Shown: positions 1-12,822, counted from the stretch's first letter. The stretch: 64,000 bases of DNA from Scatophagus argus (GCF_020382885.2 NC_058506.1:13680318-13744317), one strand, 5' to 3'. The notes: generated by a model from the letters alone, not told the origin. Numbers and translations: made by a program.

Positions 1-1486
1 CCTATCACCTTTGTCATGCGATAAAAATATGCCACCTATCAACAATGCAACAACAAAACAGCTTTTTATCGCACTGTTTTTGTAATATGCCCGTCTTGAT
101 AAGAATCATAGTGGTATCTCCCTGAAAACAGCACAACACAGCAGGAAACACTCGAAGATAAACACTCTGAATAGGAATAAAGACACTTTTTCACCCCGCA
201 TCTATCTGCTTTTCTTCGAGGGCATTCACATTGAGTATGGCCTACATTGTCAGCTCCAGTGAGGATCCGGAGCGGACAGGACATTCATCTTACTCTTCTC
301 TGTCCTCCTTTATGTGCACACAGACTTCACGTATCACATGGCAGAGTGACAGGAACTGTAATAATGTCGCCGTGGAGGACAGCAGCACAGATCTTCCACT
401 CTAGGACACAACCTGCAGGCCAGTCTGACCTCTCTGAACCCATCCGCTACCCTACTGTGGTTCTTGGCTCTGACTGCGAGGCTTAACTGGCATGTCCTCG
501 TGCTCCTGCTGTACCATCACACATCAGCAGGTCTTACAGTGAGAATAAATTCAGGATTGTCCTATCACAGATATTGTTATTCTCAATCTGTAGGTGTGGG
601 ACCTGCTGATTTGAATGGTTCCATCTTGAATCACAGTGTTTTCTGAATTTCTTAATTGCAGTATTATGCATGACTCCACTCTTGATCATTATGCTGTGCA
701 ATTACCTTATGTGGATTTGTTCTCTCGTGTGCTAGTACACCCAGTTTTCCTGAAGGGGAGATGTGAGATCTGAAACAGCAGTACATCCTGAAGTGCACCA
801 CTGCCCCCCTGTGGGTTGCAGGAAAGCATGAAGGCAGGCCTCTTTTCACCCCACAGGGATGATTGTCGGCAACTTTTAAGTCTTCCTCTGATTTGTCATG
901 CTGTATGCCTTCACCCACAGCCATTTTACAGATTCTAATACAAACCGAAAAGCTCTTTTTTCAGTTTTTAGAATAATCAATCATACTGATATACTTACTG
1001 TTTGAATTGATATAATCTGCTTTTTGCTCAGAACTTAATGAATAATATTCATCACAAAACAGGTATTGAAATAGCAAATCAAACTGAACATAGTCATGAA
1101 AATCAGTCATTAAGACTTATTTAAAGAGCTATTTTAAAGGTATCAACTCACAAGAGGATTTCTGGTCTCAGTTATACAATATCCTGAAACACATTACGTC
1201 CTCATGTTGTATTTATAGACTAACTGCGCACATTATACTTTGTTCATTATATTACAATTATAAAAAGGCCTGTCTATTACATTGTGCTACAATTAAGATA
1301 ATTAACATTATGATAGTGGTTCATTTGGAAATTCTCATTTTGATAGGTTGTTAGTTATCGTTGCCATTTAAGATCCACATGAGGGCTCAGGATGCAGTGG
1401 TTTGAATAACAGCAAGTGTGGAGTCGGAGCAGTTAGGAAGTAATGTGTAGCAGAAGACAATTCTGGGAGAAAAGTGTCTCTGTCTC

Positions 1487-1566
<80 letters not shown>

Positions 1567-3735
1567 CTTTAGAGATTGACACACAGCTCCTCACCCATGA
1601 TGAAGAACATCAGCCTTGTCCCCCGGGTGTGTTGTTGTCGGGTTTCTTTACTGTTTTTTTTAGTTTCCCTAATTAGCATGTGCGTCACGGCCCAGCAACA
1701 CGTGTGCTTTCTCAGCAACAAAAGACCTTTACTAAACCCAATTGACAGACCCTGTAGATGAGACCACTAGAAAAAAAAATCGTGAAAGAAAACAGTCGCT
1801 TGTTGACAGAGACAGTATGAAGAGACAGAAACAGTGGCACACAGTCTCTCTAAATCTGAAGCCTGTTTTGCCTTGAGGCTGCACCTTTTAAACAGTTAGT
1901 GTCCCTCTACTCAATTATAAAGTCCCAGCTGTGTAAAGCCTGACCCAGAGCTGTTTCATAACACACAAATACTCACAGTAAACGTTTAAGTAGCTGCACC
2001 CTGGAGCCACGTGTTTTCATTTTTATCAGTGAAAAGTAAAGTGTTGAGTTAACAGACACTGACACACCAATACTACATTTTAAAAAAGAACAGGTTGTAT
2101 ATCGGATACCTTGGGCTTATAGGAAAAGGGACAGGAAGTACTGCATCTATACAGGACAAACTTGATTTTTCTTTTGAACTTATTTTCCTTATTTACCACT
2201 TTCACCTTTTTTAGTGCGAGTTTATTTCTGGCTGTCACTGCTCTGGGCCTTCACCAAATCATTAGAATTGAGGGGCTAAATGCCAACTGAATCGCTAAAG
2301 TGATAATATGGTGTTTGGAATATTGCCTTCATATGTTTGTCAAGAGAGAATCTGTATCGAAGATAATGTCTGTGTTTTTGATGGAGTCAGTTTGGAGGAC
2401 TGTGCTGCCACTGAAGCTGAAAGAGAATCTGATAAGTGAGTTCCTCAAGTACTCAAGTACTCAGTTCCTCAATACCCGTGTTGTAAAAAAGTTCTTATTC
2501 GGTTTGTGTTTGTGTGTGTGTGTTTGTGTGTGTGTTATTGTTGTGGTCGATGTTGTTGCCAGGAGATGAAATATTTAAGTACTCAAAGATTTTAGGATTT
2601 TTAAAGTAGCTGCTTTGTTTCACCTGGCTGGTCTGGGGTGTCTTTAGGGGTCAGTTTCCCAACACCTAGCAATGAGTCCATCGTTCTCCCACAGAAATGG
2701 TGCTCCAAAAGCACACACTTAACATATCCATCAGTTGAGCTTGAGTCGCACAGTAAAATGCATCTGTTGTATGTGTGAGGTGGAAGGAAGACTTTTGTTG
2801 TTGGATTTCAGAAACATATGGTGAAGATGGATTGGATCTGTTTGAAAACCACTGTGGTTCTCAAACTTTTTCTGGCATGCCTCCCTTAAGAAGCAGAGAA
2901 AAGCACAATAGCATCAGCAAACTCTTGTTTGTTTATTTTCCCTACATCATATTCATTCAACTTAGTTTCACTTCATATTTTTCCCCTGGTCATCCACTCC
3001 CCACTCGTTCAGTGGCTCTGTTCCTCCACCACACAGTTTGAGTACCACTAAAATTAAGTGTCACAAAATCCACTGATTTGCACTTCTGTACAGACATGTC
3101 CAAAACTCTACCATGACATAGTGATCAATCACTTGAGAGGCAGTTGACACTGTAGAGAAGAATATCCAGTACAGAAATACACCAAAGAAAACGTGTCAGT
3201 ATCAGAGATTTCACTGTCAACACATTCTGTTATCTTTTAACTCTAAAGATTAAACTTCCCTGTGAGAATACTCATCAATCATCTTCAAGCTTCATGAAGC
3301 CAACACAGATTGCAGCAGGTCGTGTAGCTGATGTGAATGGTTGCAGCATCATCAGTATAAGCCATATGTTTAGCAGCCTGTTAATCAGAGCTGCTGCTGA
3401 AGGAAAGCCGAGCAGGCAGGCAGAGATGTGAAAGGTTTGATGTGATTGGCTGTCAAAAGTTCAGATGCAGTCGCTGCAGCTTCATCTGATGAGGAATGAC
3501 TGATGATGTACTCAACGATAAAAATATAATTTAAATAAATGCACAATTTTCCAACACTAAAAGTGTGATTGGTCTAGGGCAGTCACAATTTTTAAGATGT
3601 GTTTTAGCCTAATATATTGATCTGTATTTGCATATTTGCAATCTTGCACACTTGTAGTTGTGTACCTACAAAATTTTATTTTTTGTCTTAAAGTTGTAAC
3701 TTATGTATGTATGTATCTCATTTTCATGTGATTGA
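1..3735. other. Intergenic, no gene recognised
   Basis: AT-rich non-coding DNA. Open frames here are short and match no family I recognise. It holds a (TGTC)n/(TC)n microsatellite near 1.5 kb and a short TG run at about 2,503-2,535. DPH1, which lies just upstream of OVCA2 in mammals, has no recognisable exon here. Confidence 0.6.
1485..1563. repeat. Compound (TGTC)n-(TC)n microsatellite
   Basis: A run of TGTC units passes directly into an uninterrupted TC dinucleotide tract of about 50 bases. It explains the Ser-Leu and Arg-Glu repeat open frames on the two strands, which are not genes. Confidence 0.95.
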
Positions 3736-3739
3736 TAAT

Positions 3740-4380
3740 ATTACGGTCTAAGGTTGAAGGAATGAATTTTAGAAAACCACATTTATTTTTCAACATAGTC
3801 CCCTCCACATTAACACACTTAACACGCAGATCTCTTCTGTGTAGAAGTCAGCATGTTGAACCTCCAGAAAGGGGTCCACAGCAATACCATCATCAGCACT
3901 CTCAAAATGGTCACCAGTGAGCTCTTTCTTCATCTTGAGGAGGAGGTAGTAGTTTGAGGGGGCCAAATCAGACAAATATGAACAAGATCAAATTTGCATT
4001 CCTGAATTGCTGCCAACACCACTGCTGACTTGTGAACTGCAGTGTTGTCCTGGTGGAAGAGCACAACTCTTGTCAGCTTCCCGCACTGAATCTTCTTGAT
4101 TTTCTGCTATAGGTCTCACATGAGCACAATAGGCCCCTGTAATAGTGTGACCCTACATAGTCCACCAGCAGCACCCCCTTTGCATCCCTGAAAACGGAGA
4201 TCATCACCCTGGCTGCAAAGCACACTGATTTGGCTCTCTGGGGGAGCTGGAGACTCTGAGTTTTTACACCGTTTCGACCGTTCTTTTATCTCTGGTTGGA
4301 AGTGGTGGACATAACTCTCATCCATGGTTATGAAGTGCTGGGGAAATCTTTAGGGACCCAGATTTCATTCTCTTAAATTT
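3740..4380 (-). mobile_element. Decayed mariner-family DNA transposon
   Basis: Read on the minus strand, fragments of a mariner transposase appear in the expected order. A block with DESYVHHFQPE lies at 4325-4290. A block with VLFHQDNTAVHKS, including a retained catalytic Asp, lies near 4060. A C-terminal block with SDLAPSNYYLL...MKKEL and ADFY lies at 3975-3790. The blocks sit in different frames with stops between them, so the copy is frameshifted and dead. The N-terminal DNA-binding part is missing or unrecognisable. I could not define terminal inverted repeats, so both boundaries are approximate. Assignment to mariner rather than Tc1 rests on the SDLAPS and VHHFQPE motifs. Confidence 0.8.
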
Positions 4381-4599
4381 CACTTTTGACTAAATCAATG
4401 TGTACTGAATTTTCCACTTTAAATGCACAATAAAGTCTTTTTTATTTTTATTTTTTTAACTATATATCTACTTCAAGTCTATTTTTTAGGAAACACGTCA
4501 TGTTTACTGACAACGGTTTTACTTTGAAAGGAAGAAACGGAAATACTTTTCATTCCTTCCGGCTGGCCACTCCAGTGATGCAGCTGTCGCCCAAATTTG

Positions 4600-4809
4600 C
4601 TGAACTTTCGGTATTTAAACAGCTAATTCTTTCCTTGTCGTTCACATGTCCTGGGATATAATTTGTATTTTGCCTGACAAGTTTAAGTCGTGTGCTATAT
4701 GACAAAGAGTTGTTATTTTAATAAAAGAACGCTGCTGTCCTCCGAGCTGTAACTGAAAGTAACTTCTCTGACTAGCGTTAGCTAAGTCGTTAGCTGAGCT
4801 AACTTCCCC
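4600..4809 (+). promoter_or_regulatory. OVCA2 promoter/5' UTR region
   Basis: This is the stretch directly upstream of the OVCA2 start. No TATA box is evident. It ends in three GTTAGC/GCTAAC motifs within 27 bases (4777-4782, 4789-4794, 4798-4803), only 6 bases before the ATG. Similar motifs cluster near the 5' ends of the other two genes. The transcription start is not determinable by eye. Confidence 0.4.
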
Positions 4810-5830
4810 ATGGCCCCACTCCGGATCCTGTGTATCCACGGTTATCGTCAGAACGGCAGCTCGTTCCGTGAAAAGACGGGAGCCTTGCGAAAGCTGTTGA
4901 AGAAACAAGTGGAGCTTGTGTACTTGAGTGCACCGCACAGTGTACAGCAAGCCGGCAATGATGGTGGGTCGTCCTCGACACCTTCCTCAAAACACACTGT
5001 GGTCTTAAAATAATTTAAAGTATTTTATTTATTATTTAAAGTATAATAAATCATGTAAACCTCAGACTACACTTAATCACCATATTGAAACAGGAATATA
5101 CTTACGCTGATGAATTTCCACCGAGATATCTTTCAAAAATACAGGAAGTAAATGTGCATTTTCATGCAGTAGTTAAAGAATCAATGCTGTATTCTAACGT
5201 AGAGATTCATTTTCAGAGGATGAAAGAAAGTTGTGGTTCTTTTTATTATCATTATTTTAAAATCATTTCACTTGGTCGAATAGATTATGTTCTTCTGTCC
5301 TTTCAGAAGCTTCAGAGAAGGAGAATGGTTCAGGCCCAGGACCTGGAAGCGACACAGACCCCAAGGGTTGGTGGTTTTCTGACATCCAGGCTCGGAGTTT
5401 CAATGCTCAGCAGCAGTGTGAGAAAAGCCTGGGGCTTGACGAGAGCGTGACAGTTGTGAGAGAAGCTGTGAAGGTCCAAGGTCCATTTGATGGCATCCTG
5501 GGATTTAGTCAAGGAGCAGCTTTTGTGGCCATGCTGTGTTCTCTTCAGGAGCGAAAACTGGAGCCTGAGTTCAGCTTTCGCTTTGCCATCCTTGTTGCTG
5601 GTTTCCGCAGTGCCTGTACAGAACACGAGATATTCTACCATGTTCCCCTCCAAATCCCCTCGCTGCATGTTTTTGGATTTGAGGACAAAGTCATCCCTGA
5701 TAACATGAGCAAGGAACTCCTCCCTTCTTTCCATGACCCTCAAATCTTGACACATCCTGGTGGCCATTTTGTTCCTGCTACGTCAGCTCACAGGCAAACC
5801 TACCAGGACTTTCTGAAGGGGTTCCAATGA
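4810..5830 (+). CDS. ovca2: OVCA2 serine hydrolase (FSH1 family), two exons
   Basis: Exon 1 is 4810-4963 (MAPLRILCIHGYRQNG...) and exon 2 is 5307-5830. The 343-bp intron has GT/AG ends and phase 1. The spliced product is 225 aa, near the usual vertebrate length (about 227), with the same two-exon layout. It is an alpha/beta hydrolase of the FSH1/OVCA2 family, which in mammals acts as an esterase on long-chain alkyl esters. The oxyanion-side motif HGYRQNG is at residues 10-16. The nucleophile elbow GFSQG gives Ser119, and the remaining triad is Asp178 (in GFEDKVIP) and His205 (in GGHFVP). All catalytic residues are intact, so the gene looks functional. The only insertion of note is a Gly/Pro/Ser-rich loop at residues 59-68. 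A poly(A) signal follows 249 bases after the stop. Confidence 0.95.
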
Positions 5831-6078
5831 GAAATAAGTCACAGAATCTGAGTCAGAGGCTCAAGCACTTCAATATGGCCAGGGAGTGTTGGTTATTCAA
5901 TGTTCAGGAAAAAATCTTGCGACAACATAATTGATTCCAGAGGCACTTTGAGTAAAAATGTCAAGTTCAGAGTCATGACCGGTGTGTTTTAGAAGTTATT
6001 TTGTTTCTCTCTGATCTAATCCGTGCAAAACAATCTAATGACTGCTGTCCTTCTCAGGGAAGATGTCTTCTAACAGAC

Positions 6079-6084
6079 AATAAA
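6079..6084 (+). other. OVCA2 poly(A) signal AATAAA
   Basis: Canonical AATAAA 249 bases after the OVCA2 stop, followed by a GT-rich stretch (TGTTTTATGTATTC...). It implies a short 3' UTR of about 270 bases. Confidence 0.7.
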
Positions 6085-6099
6085 TTAAGTGACAATTGT

Positions 6100-8600
6100 T
6101 TTATGTATTCTCGTCTCTGTTTCTTTGTGTGAGCTGTGTAATAGCTTGACTTGGTCAAGTCAGATGGATGAAAGAACTTTCATGCTTTTAGGTTGTAGAA
6201 AGTGTGTGAAAGGTTACTGATTGCCATGGACAACAAAATGTTGTACAATGGCTCAGCCACACTGCCAACTCAAAGGGCACAAACAGTTAAACAAGAATAT
6301 AGGAAATCACCAGTCATTGGTTAAAATATAATGCAGATTTAAATACGAACAGGTTCCTGGTTCAACGTCAAGTGCATAATAATGCCAGTAACAAGCTGTG
6401 ATGCCTTAGGAGAGATTATGCTTAAACTTCAAAACAGAAATCAAATGTTAGCTTGGGGTATATGTCAATGGAATGCAATCACACAGTGAGAATGCTATGG
6501 GCTGACGAATCGCATTTTAAACCTATTCAATTTATCCACTTGGGAGACTACGGGGGACCCAAAGAAAAACAGGTTGCAAGCACCGTTGTGGTTCAGTACT
6601 GATCTAGGGTCACTTTTACTTTTCTTGACAAGCCTGTCTGCATGGTCACACCAGAGAGCAGAACTAAAAGCCTGCTGTCGTAGCCTCCTCCTGTCTGCAC
6701 TCCTCTGCATACTTGTGCTCTAAGCACTGTGTCTTTTCACACATATGTGCCCTCACTGAAAGGAATTGTACAAAAGTGTTCATGGTGTTGTACCCATGAA
6801 AAGTGACAGATGTTGCTTTGGCACGTGTTAAACAGCTCAAGTAGCCACTGCCTTAGGTTAGCTTGACAGTCGAAGTATCTATTTCTGAAAATTACAAAAT
6901 TGCCCTCCTCCCCAGTTCAGAAAGGGCGTTTCAGCTTTCATTTTCAGCTTTGTTTGAAATGTAGTAAAGCCTTTGGAGAGACTGGCAGATGGGAATAATC
7001 TGAATATTGCTTAATTTAATTTGGGAACTAGATGAATATCAGGAACATATAAATCACTAATATTACAGGCAGAGACATGAATACATTTTCCATTTTCCTT
7101 GCAGCAATCTCAATAGTAAAAGCTGGTTTCCCCTTTATAAAAACAACACTATGCCAGAGGGGGATTGACATTTTTAGGTTCTGGGAACATTGTGGAAAGT
7201 TATGAGAAGAATTTTTTTTATCAGAGCCACAGTGGAAACCTTGATTTAATAAGTTTGTGTAATATTTTGTGTAACTTGTTTACTGTCACAGCTGTGCAAC
7301 AACACGGCGTCACACTTTAACAAATAGTTACTAAAAGATGTCTTTGCCCCACAGTATATAAAAATGATAAAATAATTGTCAGAATCATCTTTACATAACA
7401 TTATGTGGTTACTGAGTCACTTTCACCCACAGTGAATTTGCAGTGTATGGGAAAAGAGTTGCAATGAAGAGGCAACATATCGTTATGAACACTTCAGATG
7501 TTCAGGCACGTTTCCTCATATGCAGGTTATACCGACCGTTTTATGCACACACTCAAACGCACAAAGTTCAAGGACATGTTGTTCTTTCAGCTGAAAGCAT
7601 GTGCACGTCAGACTGCTCTCATTCAATTGTTTCCAGATGTGTGCTCTCTCTCTCTCCCTCTCTCTCTCGCTCTCTTGCTCTCTTTCTTCCCTTCCCTCTT
7701 GCTTTCATCTCCCACCGGCCTCTGCCTCGCTTCGAACTCTCCTCAACATCCTCCTCCCTTCCACATCCTGTGTGTCATCAGCTTTGGGTGCAACATACCC
7801 TATCATATGTCTGCTGCATTTATGACATGGACAAAAATAGTTTTGTTTGTCTGGATATCTTAGAACTCATTCTTGATCCACAAACTATAGACAAGTGAGG
7901 GCTGGTCCGGGTGGCTATTTGCCTAACTGAGCTAAAACAGCTTCTACTGAGTAGCAACATCATCTCCTGTAAACACACACACTCTCACTCTCCTAATCAA
8001 TCTGTCTTAATGTTGATGACCTGTCGCCTGTTGCCAAATCTAATGAGTTACAACTGCCAGTCACACGAGCATACATATCATGGTTATGTGGTCGCATTTC
8101 ACCATCATAGCCCTCATATTCGTTCTCTCCTGTGCTCCCCTGTGGCCCTTGTGTCCCTCCAAGACCTCACAGCAGACACACACACTCATACACATGGTTT
8201 TGATAACAAAGAAGAACGGAGAGAGTGAGCGAGCGAGGGAAACGGTAAAAGAAAAACACAGAGGGTCACTCTTGCCAGTAAGTTTTACAACAGAGCCGTG
8301 ACTCTCTCCTCAGGAATCCGTTCCCCCTGTTGCACAACAACCGGGAAATAATGGAATGAGAGACAGAGACAGATGAGGGTGGAGTTATCCCCCTCCCCAC
8401 CCCTCCTCCTGTTCTGCCTCTCACTGGATGTTGTGGTTAAAAAGGGAGAGTAAGGGCACATTCAAGTTTTTCAGTGCGACTGAAGGATCACTTTTTCCCT
8501 CTTCCCCCGGTGGAGTATGGGGGAATGGAGCAGAGGGGTGTGTCGGAGCACAGATGGGCTCTATTTTGATTGTGGAGCGTTGGTTGTTATGGGAGACGGA
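6100..8600. other. Intergenic, no gene recognised
   Basis: No coding similarity seen. A pyrimidine-rich (CTCT)n stretch lies at about 7,640-7,690 and accounts for the Ser/Leu-rich open frames there. Confidence 0.55.
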
Positions 8601-8610
8601 AGGAGGGGAG

Positions 8611-8645
8611 GGGCCACGTGGTGCTTATGCCTATATAAGACTTGC
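8611..8645 (+). promoter_or_regulatory. Candidate TATA promoter with E-box
   Basis: A GGGAGGGG (Sp1/KLF-like) block and a perfect CACGTG E-box (8615-8620) precede TATATAAG at 8632-8639. This order and spacing would suit a plus-strand core promoter, but no recognisable coding exon follows in the next 2 kb. It may serve a non-coding RNA or be a chance match. Confidence 0.3.
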
Positions 8646-8699
8646 ACTTAAACTCCAAAGAGCCTGGTCATCCCATGGCCCAGGCTGATCCAGACTCCG

Positions 8700-9129
8700 A
8701 CAAAGTTGACCAACTTTGAAACTGCTTCCACTTCTGACAGCCCTTACTGGAATAATCTGTGATTTCAAGGACTTGAGATTTTATGACCTCACCTACAACA
8801 ACATTTGGATTTACATTCATTTTTTTCAGCTATTGACCATTATTTTTTATTTTTGCTTTTGATCATCATTGCAACCTGCAATGTTCTGATCCAACAAAGA
8901 GAAGATGCTGAAGACAACAAGTGCCAGATTTTTCACACCTCCATGAAACTGCATCCATATTAATATGAATTAGAGCTACACACATCTGTCTGCATGTGTT
9001 TATGCACTTGTTTTATTTGGTATGCTGGTGCGGGTGGATGTGATGTAACATCAGGTTGGATGTTTTCCAGAGGTATGGCCTGTGTCCAGTCTCATGAGGA
9101 TTCAGCCATGCCTCTCTGTTTCCTTTGTT

Positions 9130-9160
<31 letters not shown>

Positions 9161-10730
9161 TGATGTGTTTGTCTGAGAATGGGTCTGCATAGTTTATTTG
9201 CATGAAAAAAGAAAATAACCTCGCGATCTGAGATTAGATATGCAGTGTGTTTGACGTGTGCAGTGCGTGTTGACATATGAAAGAGGGAACTGAGGGAGTG
9301 TGTTTAGAGTTGTCAGTTCAATTGCTATTTAAAGAACAGAAAAGGCAGAGAAAGTCAGTTAATGTCAGCTAGCAACATGAAAAGCAGTAAAGACATCTAT
9401 GCAGCACTTTTAGTTTGATAACTATGTCCACACAGTGACACTTTAAATGTGTGTCTGCATGTTTTGTTTTTTTTTCCTCCATGTGGGTGTGATTTGGTCA
9501 TTTGTTATTCCATGCTTGCATGCTCACACACTTCTGGTTTTCTTCTGCTTTGTGGTTTTCTTGTTTGTGTGGACAAAGTGTACTTTTGCTGGGGCCAAAA
9601 CTTGGTCTGTTTTTTTTCCCCCTCATCTCATCATCATGCATAGACTACCATACATGCTCTCTTTCTATCCCTCCCACTGATTTTAGACATACAACATATT
9701 TCTGTTCCTTTAATTGGGAAGAACTTTTTGTTGATAAAGAATCACAGATTTGATCTCCTGCAGCATCTGTAGCTGGTCACCGTTCAGCGTGGGTGTTTCT
9801 GCTTCACTCCAGTACCAGATGTAAATATGTTCAGATGTTGTGTTGAGGAGGTACAGAGGTGAACTGAGGACACAGCTGAGGCTGTCTGAAGTTAGGGCAG
9901 CGGCCTTTTGATGTATGATGTCATCTGCAGTTGTTTGTCTGCTTGTGTGCTTTACTGGACTTTTTTAGAGGTCGTGGCTGGGTCCTGGCGAGGAGAGCTG
10001 TGGCTTGGCCATCCTTAAAGGTGCCTAACTGACACTACCAGGGTAAATATTAGTCATCATACTTAGAGAGAGAGAGAGAGACAGACAGAGAGACAGAGGG
10101 AAGGAGAGCGAGAGAAAGGCATGTCTCTGCTCACATATCCAAAAAATGTGAACACTGTTGCGTAGTCCTGTTCGGTTTCAGACAGTTACGAAGGGATGTG
10201 AAAAGGGGAAATTACAGTAATTCCATCAAGTGCTGTGCTTGTGTAGGTAAAGCTCAGTTTTCGAAACAAAACAAACAATAATGAAGTCATAAAGTCATAA
10301 AACCTTGGTGGGTGTTCAGTTCCAGCAGACTTTTTCAGCATTGCATTGGGACCTCATGTCCCTTTAGGCGTACACTGATACCTTCATTTATAACAACTGT
10401 GTAGAAAATAATGGTGAACTACCTTTATGCTGTAATATATAAACCGAAAAAATCCAGAGCAATGAGAAACAGTAGTCATCACCAGAATGCTTCTTTAAAT
10501 GTAGTTTAACCTGTAGTGACACCTTTGTGTGTGTGTGTGTGTTAGAGAGAGAAAGAATTTTACTTCTCAGCCTTGAACAGTAAGAGTTTATGTGCTGTTG
10601 TTTCTCTGTCAGCACATGAGCTTTTACAGTGCAGGGATGCAGAAGATAAACAACTGTTCATCCAACTTATATCTCTTTACCTCGCTTTCTTTTCTTGTTT
10701 TTCTTTCCTTTTCTTTTAGCACATAGCAAA
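8700..10730. other. Intergenic, no gene recognised
   Basis: Non-coding sequence with a (TG)n tract at 9134-9160 and an AG/ACAG-rich stretch at about 10,065-10,100. No protein family is recognisable in the open frames. Confidence 0.5.
9134..9160. repeat. (TG)n microsatellite
   Basis: Uninterrupted TG dinucleotide tract of about 13 units. Confidence 0.95.
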
Positions 10731-10732
10731 TA

Positions 10733-11190
10733 CACTACATAGACAAATTAACCCGACACACCCCTGTTTTTCAGGGGTTGGGCTTGTCCCCTTACTTCCA
10801 GTGAAGGGAAATCTTAATGCTTCAGCATGCCAAGACATTTTGGACAATGCTATGCTTCCAACTTTGTGGCAACAGTTTGGGGAAGAACCTTTTCTATTCC
10901 AGCATGACTGTGCCCCAGTGCACAAAGCAAAGCTCCATAAAAACATGGTTGGATGAGTTTGCTGTGGAAGAACCTGATTGGCCCACACAGACCCCTGACC
11001 TCAACCCATCCAACACCTTTGGGATTAACTGGAACAGAGACTGTGAGCCAGATCCAACATCAGTGCCTGACCTCACAATTGCTCTACTGCATGAATGGGC
11101 AAAAATTCCCACAGAAACACTCCAAAGTCTTATGGAAAGCCTTCCCAGAAGAGCAGAAGCTGTTATATTTAGAATGCAATGTCTTTAAAG
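10733..11190 (+). mobile_element. Truncated Tc1-like transposon, copy 1
   Basis: It begins with a degenerate terminal-repeat-like stretch (ACACTACATAGACAAATTAA) and continues into the C-terminal part of a Tc1 transposase on the plus strand. Recognisable pieces, partly frameshifted, are the region around the second catalytic Asp (FQHDCAPVHKAK-like), WLDEFAVEEPDWP, the hallmark PDLNP, SVPDLTIALLHEWAKIPTETLQSL and PRRAEAVI. The N-terminal half of the transposase is absent, so the copy is internally deleted and inactive. A related copy lies inverted at 21.7-22.1 kb. Confidence 0.85.
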
Positions 11191-12420
11191 ACCGATACTT
11201 TTGTCTAGCGTATGTTGTCATTATGACCAAAGAAGATGATGCATGGCAGAAATGTGAGGACACAGTGAAGAGTAAAAGAGTTCTTAACTTACTATGCTTT
11301 GTGATAAAGTAGGATTGTACCACTCATCTTAATGATCACAAAATACCAGCAGTCCTCACACAGTAATGTGGTTTAAATAGATTTTTGATGTTAAGCATGA
11401 AAAAACCACCACAAATCACTACTCTGCTGCTGACTACATGCACTGCAGAGTGATCAGTTTATAGAAGCTTTTACTATGAAATTCCAATTCCAGCTGTCAA
11501 GGATGTGTGACCGTTAGGACAGCTGTCACACACAATTTGAATGCTGGAGGCTGGAGTCACTTAAACATTTTTTATCTTTTTTTATACCAACTTTTCCACT
11601 CGTATCTTAAACACCACCACTGTCTGCTGCATCAGTTACAAATTGTGTGAATTCTGAGAAACACACACACCAAAGGCAGACCTTCACAAACCAAGCAACA
11701 AAACAGTGGCAATTTTTCTTCATTTTTTATTTACTTTATCAAATCAGGCATGTTTTGCTACAAAATGTTTCAACTTGGAAAAAAGCTTGAGTTCCTCTGT
11801 TAAAAGCAGATGACACACACGCATCCTGACCTGTAGAGGGCAGAGTAGCTCTGCTACATAGAGTAGTGCTTACATGTTTGCTGTGAGTGTACCACATGTA
11901 TGTGTGCATGAATTCGAGTTAGCCCAAACGTACGAGACCCAGTGTGTGGTTTGTGTCTGCCTGCAGGTTAGAGTGCTGCCTACTGGGATTACCTGGCTGT
12001 GCTGCTTTGAAGTGAGACTGCTTCTGATAAACAGGAAGGACTGAACAGGTGCTGGAGCTGGCTGACTCATCCGCTCAGCATGTGCTCTTTGCATTCATTA
12101 CTCAACTCAGTGATCAAACCATAAAGAAACACATTATGTCTAATAAAAACACGAGTGCAAAGCAACATGTGTCCACATGTGTCATTGCGTACTTAATTGT
12201 TGTACTTTTTCTATCAGATGTATGTGTATCAGATAGATTACATTATATGTATTTTTGTTATATTAGATCGAATTACAATACTTTATATATTAAGCAATGA
12301 AGAAGTCAAACTGACAAATCCTGCTGCTCCAGACAACAATGTACATGGATGAGTTAACAACATACTCTCTAAACAACAGATAAAATGAAATACAAACTTA
12401 ATTATTAGCTTTAAATGTCC
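11191..12420. other. Intergenic, no gene recognised
   Basis: AT-rich sequence without coding similarity. It lies downstream of the minus-strand miRNA cluster, so the 3' part of the primary miRNA transcript could extend into it. No clear end signal could be assigned. Confidence 0.45.
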
Positions 12421-12458
12421 TTCTTCTTCTTCTTCTTCTTCTTCTTCTTCTTCTTCTT
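12421..12458. repeat. (TTC)n / (GAA)n microsatellite
   Basis: About 12 TTC units, read as (GAA)n on the minus strand. It lies roughly 20 bases 3' of the miR-132 hairpin in that transcript's direction and would be transcribed with it. Confidence 0.95.
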
Positions 12459-12477
12459 TACTTGCCTGATGACACCT

Positions 12478-12559
12478 GCCCCTAACGACCATGGCTGTAG
12501 ACTGTTACCATGGTGCTATTGCTAGAGTAACAATCTAAAGCCACGGTCACCATGGAGAC
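12478..12559 (-). ncRNA. mir132: pre-miR-132 hairpin
   Basis: On the minus strand the 3' arm at 12507-12486 begins TAACAGTCTACAGCCATGGT, identical to the conserved miR-132-3p. The 5' arm at 12547-12526 (ACCGTGGCTTTAGATTGTTA...) matches miR-132-5p apart from a changed base in CTTTCGATT. The arms pair around a short loop, and the lower stem continues outward (GTCTCCATGGTGACC). miR-132 is a neuronal, activity-regulated miRNA that shares its seed (AACAGUC) with miR-212. Position between OVCA2 and SMG6, and minus orientation relative to OVCA2, agree with the mammalian locus. Confidence 0.97.
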
Positions 12560-12822
12560 AGCAGGGTGGAGGAGGAGGAGCTGGAGTTGACATGGTAACT
12601 GGGAAACCGCAAGGTCTCATTGGTTTGAGTGTGGATATTACGCACTTGCATGGTGTAGGACTCCCCCAATGCAAGCCCACACAGGTTTCCTTCTCGAGCA
12701 GGAGAAAACTGACGGACCACCAGTAGCTGTAGCATCAGGTCAACCATTTTAAAAAGTACTGAGCAGTATGGTGTCTGCGTGTCAGTGTTGTCTACAGTGT
12801 AGTGCTCGGTGCATTACCAGGC

